From: Blastocatellia bacterium | Lineage (GTDB): Bacteria; Acidobacteriota; Blastocatellia; Pyrinomonadales; Pyrinomonadaceae | Assembly: GCA_003175865.1 (NCBI GenBank) | Contig: PSRF01000119.1 | Coordinates: forward strand, 1-8,346 | Direction: 5' to 3' | DNA length: 8,346 nucleotides | Shown: in pieces, positions 1 to 6,196 of the stretch | Layout of the letters: the number at the start of each line of letters is the position of its first letter | Numbering within the stretch: the stretch's first letter is position 1 | Made by a program: the position numbers and the translations under genes | Notes under the pieces: generated by a model | Databases searched by the model: none | Seen by the model: only the letters and a program-made list of their open reading frames with translations | What the model was told of the DNA's origin: nothing

Positions 1-37
1 AAAAAAATAAAACTAAGCTGATGAAGGCTGCGCGCAT
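1..37 (-). CDS. N-terminal fragment of a probable exported protein (cut by window edge)
   Basis: An ATG at 37 on the minus strand opens a frame that stays open to the left edge and reads MRAAFISLVLFF. One basic residue followed by a run of hydrophobic residues is what the start of a signal peptide or membrane anchor looks like. It has the same orientation as the five genes upstream of it and follows the DHH gene at a normal distance. A GGAG lies upstream at about 14 bases, which is too far to be a good ribosome-binding site. Only 12 codons are visible, so no family can be named, and a chance open frame is possible. Confidence 0.38.
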   Translation of the reverse strand, partial: MRAAFISLVLFF

Positions 38-99
38 TTTGAAGAGTTGAGCTCCGTAGACTGGCCCGCTGCATTTGTGAAGCTCTCTTAAGTTAACCA

Positions 100-117
100 G
101 CAGGCGAGGACGCCTGC
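100..117. repeat. Small GC-rich hairpin downstream of the DHH gene
   Basis: Perfect 7-bp arms GCAGGCG (100-106) and CGCCTGC (111-117) enclose the loop AGGA. The hairpin lies about 20 bases past the stop of the minus-strand phosphoesterase gene, so it could help end that transcript. No run of T follows it on the minus strand, so it does not fit a standard intrinsic terminator. The wording of the element, including the flanking GCTCCCAG, resembles short dispersed palindromes. Only one copy is present here. Confidence 0.5.
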
Positions 118-138
118 GCTCCCAGCATTAGGATCTTT

Positions 139-1092
139 TCAACGCGAGAGTTCTTCCACAATTTCTCGCACTGCCGCTCTCGCTTCGGAAACCTCTTCCG
201 GCTTGAACGACACCGCACCAACCACGGCGTGACCTCCGCCTCCATATCGCTCACAAATCTTCGCGATGTTGTGACTACGTGGCACGGGCGCCCACGGGTT
301 CGAACCGACGGAAATCTTGGTGCGTTGTGGACCACGCGTCAACGCCACTGAATAAGTTGCTTCAGGGAACAGGTAGTAAGGTATGAATTTATTGAAGCCC
401 TCGTAGCCCTCATCAACCAAATCAAACTGGACCACACGATTCGCGAAGTGCGCTTTGCGTTTGATTGCCTCGAGAGTTTGCAGGTGCTGCTCAAGGATCG
501 GTTTGAACCGACGCTGCACTTCGCTACTCGTCGCGACGTCTTCCAACGAAGAAGTTGTCAGATCTCGAATGATCTGCTCAATGAACAAGTCGTCCGGATC
601 AGATTCAATTACCTGCATCAACTGAAGTGCTGGTTCCTTGAGCTCGACGCATTGTGCGGGCGATTTGTACAGCGCGCCGTCAATGATGTGTGCCCAGTGA
701 ACGAGCGATTCGATCTCCGACGCATCAAAACCGAACCGTGTTTGAGCAATTTCGGCAATAAATTCTGTGCAGGATTTCTTTGTCGGATCAAGAAACTTCT
801 TTCCTGATGTGTCGTTGCGAAAGTGCGCTTCGTCTGCGGGCGTCAGGAATGCCGACTCATGATGATCGAACCACCAGGTCAGTTTGTCTGAGGCGGCATA
901 TTTGAAATCGACTATGGCGTTTTCATCGCCATCGAGCTGATTTACATCAAAAACGTTGTTGGGACGATGCAACAAACCGCCATAGTAGACATCGGCCTCG
1001 GGATGAATGCGTTGTTTATAAAAGCGTGTGAAGGTGGCCGCGGAAGCAACGCCGTCGAAGCAATGTCCGTGGTAAAGCAAGCGTAGTTTCAT
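139..1092 (-). CDS. DHH/DHHA1-family phosphoesterase
   Basis: A 317-residue cytoplasmic protein of the DHH phosphoesterase superfamily, which includes nanoRNA/oligonucleotide phosphodiesterases, cyclic-dinucleotide phosphodiesterases and RecJ. The metal-binding motifs appear in order: HGHCFDG (residues 8-14), VDF around Asp62, the name motif FDHHES with D76-H77-H78, and HIIDG with Asp138. The C-terminal DHHA1 substrate-binding motif GGGGHAVVGAVSF is at 284-296. There is no signal peptide, membrane segment or accessory sensor domain, and the length suits stand-alone NrnA-like enzymes. I start it at ATG 1092. A TTG four codons further out (1104) is in frame but has no ribosome-binding site. Members hydrolyse phosphodiester or phosphoanhydride bonds with Mn2+. 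The substrate here cannot be read from sequence, so I give no gene symbol. It is the last full gene of the minus-strand series and is separated from its upstream neighbour by a repeat-bearing gap. Confidence 0.9.
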   Translation of the reverse strand: MKLRLLYHGHCFDGVASAATFTRFYKQRIHPEADVYYGGLLHRPNNVFDVNQLDGDENAIVDFKYAASDKLTWWFDHHESAFLTPADEAHFRNDTSGKKFLDPTKKSCTEFIAEIAQTRFGFDASEIESLVHWAHIIDGALYKSPAQCVELKEPALQLMQVIESDPDDLFIEQIIRDLTTSSLEDVATSSEVQRRFKPILEQHLQTLEAIKRKAHFANRVVQFDLVDEGYEGFNKFIPYYLFPEATYSVALTRGPQRTKISVGSNPWAPVPRSHNIAKICERYGGGGHAVVGAVSFKPEEVSEARAAVREIVEELSR

Positions 1093-1145
1093 AGTTTCTG
1101 CCAAAAAGAGCGCGCCATATTAGCAACCGAGCACGAAAGGCGCAA

Positions 1146-1258
1146 AGTTGTAGGGGCGGCACTCCGTGGCCGCCCCTCAGTCGAAGTAGGATCTATTGAG
1201 AGATTTTAAGGATTGTCGAAAACAGAAAGGGCGGGCACGGAGGCCCGCCCCTACAACT
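1146..1258. repeat. Inverted pair of GC-rich hairpin repeats
   Basis: Two copies of one palindromic element lie head to head in the gap between two minus-strand genes. Copy 1 has perfect 9-bp arms AGGGGCGGC (1152-1160) and GCCGCCCCT (1169-1177). Copy 2 has 8-bp arms GGGCGGGC (1229-1236) and GCCCGCCC (1243-1250). The outer borders AGTTGTAGGGGCGG (1146-1159) and its exact complement (1245-1258) make a 14-bp inverted repeat around the whole unit. Copy 2 overlaps by two bases the stop codon of the thioredoxin-fold gene at 1257-1259. The copies match at about 27 of 30 positions. This is the form of a REP/BIME-like dispersed repeat; copy 2 may also act as an mRNA 3' hairpin for the gene ending at 1257. 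Confidence 0.75.
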
Positions 1259-1874
1259 AATTCTTACACGGTGTGATGACGCCTGAGGCGATGGCGCTGA
1301 CTCTCGACGAAATGAACTTATCCACTTCGTCTTCGATTAGTTCCCCATTCACGACCCATGCCTTTTCGGTTAACAACTCGCCCTTCGCATTTGTCTTTGC
1401 TGGTTCTAGAAAAATATTCCAGGGCGAGCCCCAGTTGCGTGTGTCTCCAGTCAACTGACGATAACCGTAGTGAGGCGTCTTCTGTTTGTCATCGCGTGAC
1501 TCAGATTCGCTAACGACCGGATACGGTGGGCCAGCCTCGCCGAAGAATGCTTTTACGTCAGCACGCGAACCGTATTCACTAACACCGATGACCTGAAATC
1601 CCTGGGCCTTGTATTTCTCGTAAAGCTTCGCTGCGATTGGTGCTTCGTTATGCCAGTTGCCACACCAGGGAGCGAAGTAGACAACCATAACGAGTTTTTT
1701 TCCCGCGATGAGATCGCGAAGATCTGCTGGTTGTTCGGTTTTCAAATCGACGAGCTTCCAATCCTTGTAGTTAACAGTCTTCTCCACGAGCGGTGAGTAT
1801 TCGTGACTCCCCTGTGAATAACCATTGATTGAGAAGAGCGCGAAAATTGTAATCAACAATAAAATTCGTTTCAT
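1257..1874 (-). CDS. Secreted thioredoxin-fold protein with degenerate CxxC (WCGNW)
   Basis: A 205-residue protein with an N-terminal signal peptide (MKRILLLITIFALFSINGYS, about residues 1-20), so it acts outside the cytoplasm. The rest matches a TlpA/redoxin thioredoxin fold: strand LVMVVYFAPW before the active site, GFQVIGVSEYGS after it, and a probable cis-proline at Pro151 in WGSPWNIFLEP. The usual WCxxC is WCGNW: Cys71 is kept and the second cysteine is Trp74. The only other cysteine of the whole protein is Cys203, three residues from the C-terminus. A dithiol oxidoreductase role by the standard mechanism is therefore unlikely. A single-cysteine (peroxidase- or mixed-disulfide-type) role, or a Cys71-Cys203 pair, is possible. 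The start is well supported: GGAG at 1883-1886 (minus strand) lies 8 bases before the ATG. Its upstream neighbour is the CcdA-thioredoxin fusion, a plausible electron donor. Confidence 0.85.
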   Translation of the reverse strand: MKRILLLITIFALFSINGYSQGSHEYSPLVEKTVNYKDWKLVDLKTEQPADLRDLIAGKKLVMVVYFAPWCGNWHNEAPIAAKLYEKYKAQGFQVIGVSEYGSRADVKAFFGEAGPPYPVVSESESRDDKQKTPHYGYRQLTGDTRNWGSPWNIFLEPAKTNAKGELLTEKAWVVNGELIEDEVDKFISSRVSAIASGVITPCKN

Positions 1875-1882
1875 CTAAATAA

Positions 1883-1886
1883 CTCC
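1883..1886 (-). promoter_or_regulatory. Ribosome-binding site of the WCGNW thioredoxin-fold gene
   Basis: GGAG on the minus strand, 8 bases before the ATG at 1874. It is the clearest Shine-Dalgarno match in the window and fixes this start. Confidence 0.65.
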
Positions 1887-1902
1887 AGGTTTGTTGTTAC
1901 AG

Positions 1903-2004
1903 CTCTTTGGAGTGCGGCGGCCTGGCGCCGCTCTAATTTGATTGTTGAGAAAATCACGCGACTACTTATGACAAAGCGGCGCCAGGCCGCCGCACTCCAA
2001 AGAG
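1903..2004. repeat. 30-bp perfect inverted repeat (long stem-loop) in the gap between two thioredoxin-fold genes
   Basis: The left arm 1903-1932 begins CTCTTTGGAGTGCGGC, and its exact 30-base complement is at 1975-2004, leaving a 42-base AT-richer centre (1933-1974). Allowing one mismatch, the arms extend four bases outwards. Each arm also folds on itself (GCGGCG-CCAGGC-CGCCGC), so the element reads as two REP-like hairpins in inverted orientation, a BIME-like layout. It fills the gap between the stop of the CcdA-thioredoxin fusion (2010) and the ribosome-binding site of the next gene. If the two genes share a transcript, this structure sits in the middle of it and could set their relative expression or stop transcription. 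No T-run supports a classical terminator. Confidence 0.85.
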
Positions 2005-2009
2005 TTGTC

Positions 2010-3227
2010 TCAATTGCTCGCAGTTGCAGGTGCCTCGGCCAGAAGCGGCTTGACTGCTGCTTCCCAACCTGACTTGTCGCGTGGGCCGACAATTTTCTGA
2101 CGAATTCGTCCTTCACGATCGATCAAGTAAGTAGTGGGCAGAACTGACTGGGCAAACTTTTGTTTTGCATCACTGCCGCCCAACAAAACCTCGTATTCGA
2201 ATTTCCGGACCTCTTTCTGATAAGCGGTCACTCCTGCCAGATCATCATCAAGTGTTGCCCCAACGATCTTCAAACCCTCTGCCTGCAGTTCGTGTTGCAA
2301 AGCATTGAGCGCAGGTATCTCTTCACGACATGGGATGCAATACGTCGCCCAGAAGTTGAGCAGCACAACTTGTCCTTTCACATCCTTCAATCTGAAAGGC
2401 TTGCCGGCGAGCGTTTGAAATTCGACGTCAGGTGCGACTTCAAACTGCGTGTTCGCGTTGGGTTGCGCCGTACCCGGAGCAGTCTCCTTTACTTTTAGCC
2501 AACCTTCTGCGTTTGGAATCCACGCCATGAATCTCGAACTGGCAAGCAATGTGGATTGCCCTGTCATAACCAACAGCCCAACCAGAATTAGAACAACTCC
2601 TGAAACCACTTCGACCTTATGAAGATGCTTGCGAAACGATGAATAGAAACCGAGGAACTGATTGATTGCCAGGCCAGTAATCAGAAATGGAACTGCAAGT
2701 CCTGCAGAATAGAAGGCTGACAAGACCAACCCGCTTCGCCATCCACCACTGGTTGCTGCCAGGCCAATGATGCCGCCGAGTATCGGACCAATGCATGGCG
2801 TCCAACCTGCTGCGAAGGCCATACCGAGTGTTGCGGAGCCGAAGATGCCTCGAGGTTTATCGTCAGAAAAGAATCGAGTGTCTTTGTAGAGAGCAGAAAT
2901 TTTCAGAAGGCCAATCAACTGCAAACCAAAAGCAATAATAACGACGCCACCAATGATGCGAACCCATGGATTACTCGTGATCGCAGCACCGACCAGTCCT
3001 GCTGTCGTACCTAACAGCAGAAAAATCACTGATAATCCGACATTGAACGCAAGCGAGTTAACGATGACGGCGCGCCGGTTACTAGTTCCTTGTTTGAGGC
3101 TGTCGATGCTGACACCTGAAATCAGTGATATGTATCCCGGTACAAGCGGCAACACACACGGCGAAAGGAACGACAGAATTCCTGCCGCGAAAGAGATTAA
3201 GATCGTAATTAGATTAATGCCCTGCAT
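2010..3227 (-). CDS. CcdA-type transmembrane electron carrier fused to a TlpA/ResA thioredoxin domain
   Basis: A 405-residue two-part membrane protein. Residues 1 to about 228 are a CcdA/DsbD-beta domain with six hydrophobic segments (about 4-27, 57-80, 88-112, 131-158, 163-190, 205-225). Its two redox cysteines are in the family contexts LSPCVLPLVP (Cys24) and GWTPCIGP (Cys145). Residues about 263-395 are a TlpA/ResA-like thioredoxin domain outside the membrane, with WATYCIPC (Cys297, Cys300) and a probable cis-proline at Pro364 (LPTTY). In this family the membrane part takes electrons from cytoplasmic thioredoxin and passes them to an extracytoplasmic thioredoxin, serving cytochrome c maturation or general disulfide reduction. 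Here donor and acceptor are one chain, like DsbD without its N-terminal alpha domain. I start at ATG 3227: AGAGG lies 10 bases upstream and the hydrophobic segment begins at once. A frame extension to 3437 runs through a palindromic repeat and is not believable as protein. Confidence 0.92.
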   Translation of the reverse strand: MQGINLITILISFAAGILSFLSPCVLPLVPGYISLISGVSIDSLKQGTSNRRAVIVNSLAFNVGLSVIFLLLGTTAGLVGAAITSNPWVRIIGGVVIIAFGLQLIGLLKISALYKDTRFFSDDKPRGIFGSATLGMAFAAGWTPCIGPILGGIIGLAATSGGWRSGLVLSAFYSAGLAVPFLITGLAINQFLGFYSSFRKHLHKVEVVSGVVLILVGLLVMTGQSTLLASSRFMAWIPNAEGWLKVKETAPGTAQPNANTQFEVAPDVEFQTLAGKPFRLKDVKGQVVLLNFWATYCIPCREEIPALNALQHELQAEGLKIVGATLDDDLAGVTAYQKEVRKFEYEVLLGGSDAKQKFAQSVLPTTYLIDREGRIRQKIVGPRDKSGWEAAVKPLLAEAPATASN

Positions 3228-3295
3228 CGATTTAAAACCTCTGGCTCGTTCTTCAGAGTATAACTTGAGTCCTGCTGCTTTTCTGCTCTGGGACT

Positions 3296-3443
3296 GCGGC
3301 TTTGCCGCGTTCATTGCGGAAAGCCTTCGGCTTTCCGATGCCAAAATTGGCTGTTGAGGCTCCGCCTGAATTAGGCGTAGCCTGTTTCTTTGCGAATCCA
3401 GTCGAAAGCCACGGACTTTCCGCAACGAGAGCGGCAAAGCCGC
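3296..3443. repeat. Nested composite palindrome upstream of the CcdA-thioredoxin gene
   Basis: Outer arms GCGGCTTTGCCGC (3296-3308) and its exact complement (3431-3443) are followed inwards by TTGCGGAAAG (3314-3323) and its complement (3416-3425). The left half contains a further perfect hairpin, GGAAAGCC-TTC-GGCTTTCC (3318-3336), and the right half a decayed version of it (3404-3420). The centre holds the 12-bp palindrome GCCAAAATTGGC (3340-3351) and a third hairpin with 11-base arms carrying one mismatch (3357-3367 and 3373-3383). The 148-bp unit fills most of the 224-bp gap between two minus-strand thioredoxin-fold genes. It looks like a mobile or REP/BIME-like repeat block. A promoter for the CcdA-thioredoxin gene would have to lie in the short stretch between the repeat and 3227, or transcription reads through from upstream. 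Confidence 0.8.
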
Positions 3444-3451
3444 GAAACACT

Positions 3452-4828
3452 TTAAGGCACTTTAGAAGTCTGCGCGTCAGCGGTCGCGTTTGTTTGAGAC
3501 TTTGGTTCTAGCGGCTCCTCGACGACCAGCTTAATCATCCTTCCGAGTTCGGCAATTTCCGAATCACTGGCCCCGGCCGAGATGTAACGCACGACACCAC
3601 GTCGATCAATAAGAAACGACATTGGAATTGTGAAGGCACCGTAGTTCAAATCATTCACATTTGAATCAGCGATCGCGAAGCCGTAACTCAGTCGATTACG
3701 TTTCTTGAACTCACGCAGGTAAGCCAATTCTTCTTCAGTCGTCAGTTTTTTCCCTTCGATCTCGCCTTGATAGTTCGTCAATCCTAGAATCACGAGTCCT
3801 TTGTTTTTGTACGTCTGATGCCAGCGCTCGAGATTTGGGAACGTGTAGCGACATGGACCACACCAGAATGCCCAGAAGTCCAACAGCACAACCTGACCAC
3901 GTAGATCCGATAGTTTTTTCGGTTGCTGATCGATCCATTCACTCGCGATGATCTCTGGAGGCGGTTCCTTTGGCGCAAAAGAAGCTCCACTTGCCAGCTT
4001 ATGAAGATCGACATTCGGATTCAGACTTGCGATTCGAGCGATGGCTTGTTTGAAAAGCGCGCCAGATGGAATCGATAACCCCAAGCGCCTCAGATCTTCA
4101 AACGTCTGAATCGCCGCCTCTTTTTGTTGTGTTTTCAGATACGCATCAGCCAGCACTATCGACCCTTTCAAAAGCAAGTCATCGCGCTTCCCAAACTCAG
4201 TCTTGCTTGTTTCTGCAAAAAGTTTTGCGGCTTCATACAAGCGTTTAGCATGTTCCAGCGAGGGTTCGGGCTTTTTGGCTCGAGTAAAGAAATCGACAAG
4301 CAAAAACTCCATCTTGAACAAGTCGTCTGGACTCTGCGGCTGGTGTAGACGGTAAGAAGTAACAGCGGCTTCAGCATCGCTCACTAAATCCTTCTTGGCA
4401 GCGTAAAAAACCGTCACCACGCGAGCCGTCTGAGCCTTATCGCCGTCAGGGTCGTCTTTCAAAAAACGATGCATCGTTTCAAGCGCGGCATCACCGTTGC
4501 CGGCGAGGTGATAGAGCATGCCGAGATAGTACAGGTCTTCGCCTTTTATCGACTTTCGTGACTGAAGAATGGCGGCATTTTTGATTGCAAGATCGCGCTG
4601 CTCAAGTTTGGTCTTAGCTTCGAGGTCGGGATCGTAGGGAAGCTTTTGTTTATTGAATTCCTGATAACGTCTGCCGAGATAGCCGTTTGCGTCGTTGTAA
4701 AGTCTTTCGGCCGGAGCGTCTTCGTCCTTCACCGCAGGCTCAATGTTTTGACTCAAACACAGCGGCCCTGAGCTCAGCAGCACAATGCAGAGACAACCGA
4801 ACCGGAGCAAATGTGTGATTCGCGTCAT
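3452..4828 (-). CDS. Exported TlpA-family thioredoxin with helical TPR-like N-terminal domain
   Basis: A 458-residue protein. Residues 1-27 are a signal peptide (hydrophobic LLRFGCLCIVLLSSGPLCLS); a cysteine at 24 is near the end, but the context is not a clean lipobox. Residues about 75-280 are helical with repeat-like pairs (GEDLYYLGMLYHLAGNGDAA; LLLKGSIVLADAYLKTQQKE), suggesting TPR-type repeats for protein binding. Residues about 290-440 form the thioredoxin domain: DFWAFWCGPC with Cys323 and Cys326, and IPMSFLIDRRG with cis-proline Pro402. The intact WCGPC and the TlpA-type insert indicate a thiol-disulfide reductase acting outside the cytoplasm. The ATG follows the thiO stop with no base between (TAAATG on the minus strand), so the two genes almost certainly share a transcript and may be translationally coupled. 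The client protein is unknown. The CcdA-thioredoxin fusion downstream is the obvious candidate to keep it reduced. Confidence 0.88.
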   Translation of the reverse strand: MTRITHLLRFGCLCIVLLSSGPLCLSQNIEPAVKDEDAPAERLYNDANGYLGRRYQEFNKQKLPYDPDLEAKTKLEQRDLAIKNAAILQSRKSIKGEDLYYLGMLYHLAGNGDAALETMHRFLKDDPDGDKAQTARVVTVFYAAKKDLVSDAEAAVTSYRLHQPQSPDDLFKMEFLLVDFFTRAKKPEPSLEHAKRLYEAAKLFAETSKTEFGKRDDLLLKGSIVLADAYLKTQQKEAAIQTFEDLRRLGLSIPSGALFKQAIARIASLNPNVDLHKLASGASFAPKEPPPEIIASEWIDQQPKKLSDLRGQVVLLDFWAFWCGPCRYTFPNLERWHQTYKNKGLVILGLTNYQGEIEGKKLTTEEELAYLREFKKRNRLSYGFAIADSNVNDLNYGAFTIPMSFLIDRRGVVRYISAGASDSEIAELGRMIKLVVEEPLEPKSQTNATADAQTSKVP

Positions 4829-5956
4829 TTAGCTCGTAACGAGATTAAATCTATTTGGACTGAAAGATCGGAGCAACGGCGAAGTGACTCTGTTCACGAT
4901 TACGTCAGCCATTAATTCGCCCGTAATGGGCGTGAGTAGGATTCCATTACGATAGTGTCCAGTTGCATAAAACAGCCCCTCAATTTCATCACACGCGCCC
5001 ATCACTGGCAAACCATCTGCAGCACGCGGACGCAGCCCCGCCCATGAATCAATGAACGGCAGCCCTGCCATCGAGGGAGAGATTTCGTGCGCGTTTTCCA
5101 GGATTTTGCTGACACCTCCGGCAGTGACGTGTTTGGCATACCCCGCCGACTCGCTGGTCGAACCGGCAAGTAATCGACCATCTCTACGCGGGACGAGATA
5201 ACCTCGGGGACTGTAAATGACATGCCTGAACAACTGAGGTTTGGTTGCGAAACAAATCATCTGACCACGTACCGGTTCAACATCGATTGTTTTCAGGGTT
5301 TCGATCGTTAGCTTCCCCGTCCAACAGCCGGCGGCGAGTACCACTCGCTCGCAACTCATTGAGCCACGAGACGTCTGCAAGCCAGTGACTCGCCCACGGT
5401 CAACTGTGACGGAATGTACTTCAGTTTCAGTCAGTAGTTTTACTCCCAAGTCGTTGACTGCATCAGCAAGTGCACTGACGAGACGCCGGTTCTCGACCTG
5501 TATATCCAGTGGAAAGCGAAGCGCTGCACGAACGTCTGCATTGATTGACGGTTCAAGCAAACGCGCATCGGCGGAGGTCAACTGTTCGACTGACAATCCG
5601 GCTTGAGTTTGCCATTCATATCTTTGACCGATTTCGTCCTCGTCGTGTTCGGTGAATGCAAGATAGAGTGTGCCGGTCGTATCGAGTTCGATGTCTGTAC
5701 CGGTTTCACTCAGGAGTGCGGCGGCAAAAGTGGAGTAGAGATCACGGCTGTGGCAAAGTAATTGAAAAAACTCGTCGCTGGAGTCGGCTTCAGCTTGTGG
5801 AGCGAGCATACCTGCGGCTGCGGAGGAAGACTCGGCTCCGAGTGGTCCACGCTCGATGAGTGTGATATCTCCGGCACCACGAAGTGCAAGTGAGCGTGCA
5901 ATCGATAACCCAATCACTCCGCCGCCGATGATTGCGATGTCAGTTGTGTGCGACAT
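4829..5956 (-). CDS. thiO: Glycine oxidase ThiO (FAD-dependent, DAO family)
   Basis: A 375-residue FAD-dependent amine oxidase of the D-amino-acid-oxidase family. The N-terminal dinucleotide-binding fold shows IIGGGVIG (Gly11, Gly13, Gly16) with the ribose-binding Glu35 at the end of the second strand (ITLIERG), then the ESSSAAAGMLAPQ motif. The C-terminal half has SPRGYLVPRRDGRLLAGSTSE, SWAGLRPRAADGLP and GLFYATGHYRNGILLTP, whose arginines bind the carboxylate of the substrate in the characterised enzymes. ThiO oxidises glycine to iminoglycine (releasing H2O2), which supplies the C2-N part of the thiamine thiazole ring. It is cytoplasmic and full length. No thiS, thiG or other thiamine gene is in the window, so the pathway role rests on family resemblance; sarcosine or another D-amino acid as substrate cannot be excluded. 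It is the first gene of the minus-strand series, reading away from the isocitrate dehydrogenase gene. Confidence 0.88.
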   Translation of the reverse strand: MSHTTDIAIIGGGVIGLSIARSLALRGAGDITLIERGPLGAESSSAAAGMLAPQAEADSSDEFFQLLCHSRDLYSTFAAALLSETGTDIELDTTGTLYLAFTEHDEDEIGQRYEWQTQAGLSVEQLTSADARLLEPSINADVRAALRFPLDIQVENRRLVSALADAVNDLGVKLLTETEVHSVTVDRGRVTGLQTSRGSMSCERVVLAAGCWTGKLTIETLKTIDVEPVRGQMICFATKPQLFRHVIYSPRGYLVPRRDGRLLAGSTSESAGYAKHVTAGGVSKILENAHEISPSMAGLPFIDSWAGLRPRAADGLPVMGACDEIEGLFYATGHYRNGILLTPITGELMADVIVNRVTSPLLRSFSPNRFNLVTS

Positions 5957-6012
5957 ATATAAAACTAGAAATCTACGATGCCCTTCCCGAAGCTTGCTAA
6001 TGACTCAAGTAA

Positions 6013-6119
6013 GAACCGAGAGCGGTAGCGACCGGATGCTAAGGTCGACCAGGAAGACGCAACTCGAACCAAGACGGCCAAGGTTGACCTTAGCATCCGG
6101 TCGCTACCGCTCTCGGTTC
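6013..6119. repeat. 34-bp perfect inverted repeat in the divergent promoter region
   Basis: The left arm 6013-6046 begins GAACCGAGAGCGGTAGCGAC and has an exact 34-base complement at 6086-6119. With one mismatch the arms reach 38 bases (6013-6050 and 6082-6119), leaving a 31-base centre. The arms contain smaller palindromic parts (CGGT-AGCG-ACCG), so this too resembles two inverted REP-like units. Both neighbouring genes start away from it, so it cannot be the terminator of either. It is better explained as a dispersed or mobile repeat, or as a structure affecting one of the two promoters. Confidence 0.88.
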
Positions 6120-6149
6120 CCTATTTGAGCCAAATTGCGACAACAGCAA

Positions 6150-6180
6150 TTGGAAAAATGGTACTGGTGCAGCTTATAAA
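6150..6180 (+). promoter_or_regulatory. Weak candidate promoter for the isocitrate dehydrogenase gene
   Basis: TTGGAA (6150-6155) and TATAAA (6175-6180) resemble -35 and -10 boxes, with a 19-base spacer (18 if TTATAA is used), slightly long for a sigma-70 type promoter. It is the best match I see in the 160 bases between the inverted repeat and the ATG. It predicts a leader of roughly 90 bases. This is a pattern match only. Confidence 0.25.
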
Positions 6181-6196
6181 TTAGGCAGTCGCAACC

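Noticed and set aside
448..807. Plus-strand open frame of 119 codons inside the DHH gene
   Set aside because: It lies wholly antisense to a gene with all family motifs, and its product shows no domain. The same applies to the plus-strand frame at 2160-2498 and the minus-strand frame at 7123-7554.
1093..1104. TTG start of the DHH phosphoesterase four codons upstream
   Set aside because: No ribosome-binding site precedes the TTG, and the ATG at 1092 begins directly at the conserved first strand.
3228..3437. 70-residue N-terminal extension of the CcdA-thioredoxin protein to a start at 3437
   Set aside because: The extension is encoded by the composite palindrome and precedes a start (3227) that has a ribosome-binding site and leads straight into the first membrane segment of the family.
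1146..3443. CRISPR array
   Set aside because: The repeats are inverted palindromes of different sequence, not regularly spaced direct repeats, and no cas gene is present.
6013..6119. Reading the 34-bp inverted repeat as a bidirectional terminator
   Set aside because: The neighbouring genes are divergent, so neither transcript ends here, and no T-run flanks the stem.
5856..6128. Plus-strand open frame of 90 codons running from thiO into the intergenic repeat
   Set aside because: The first part is antisense to thiO and the second is the inverted repeat; no ribosome-binding site or protein motif.
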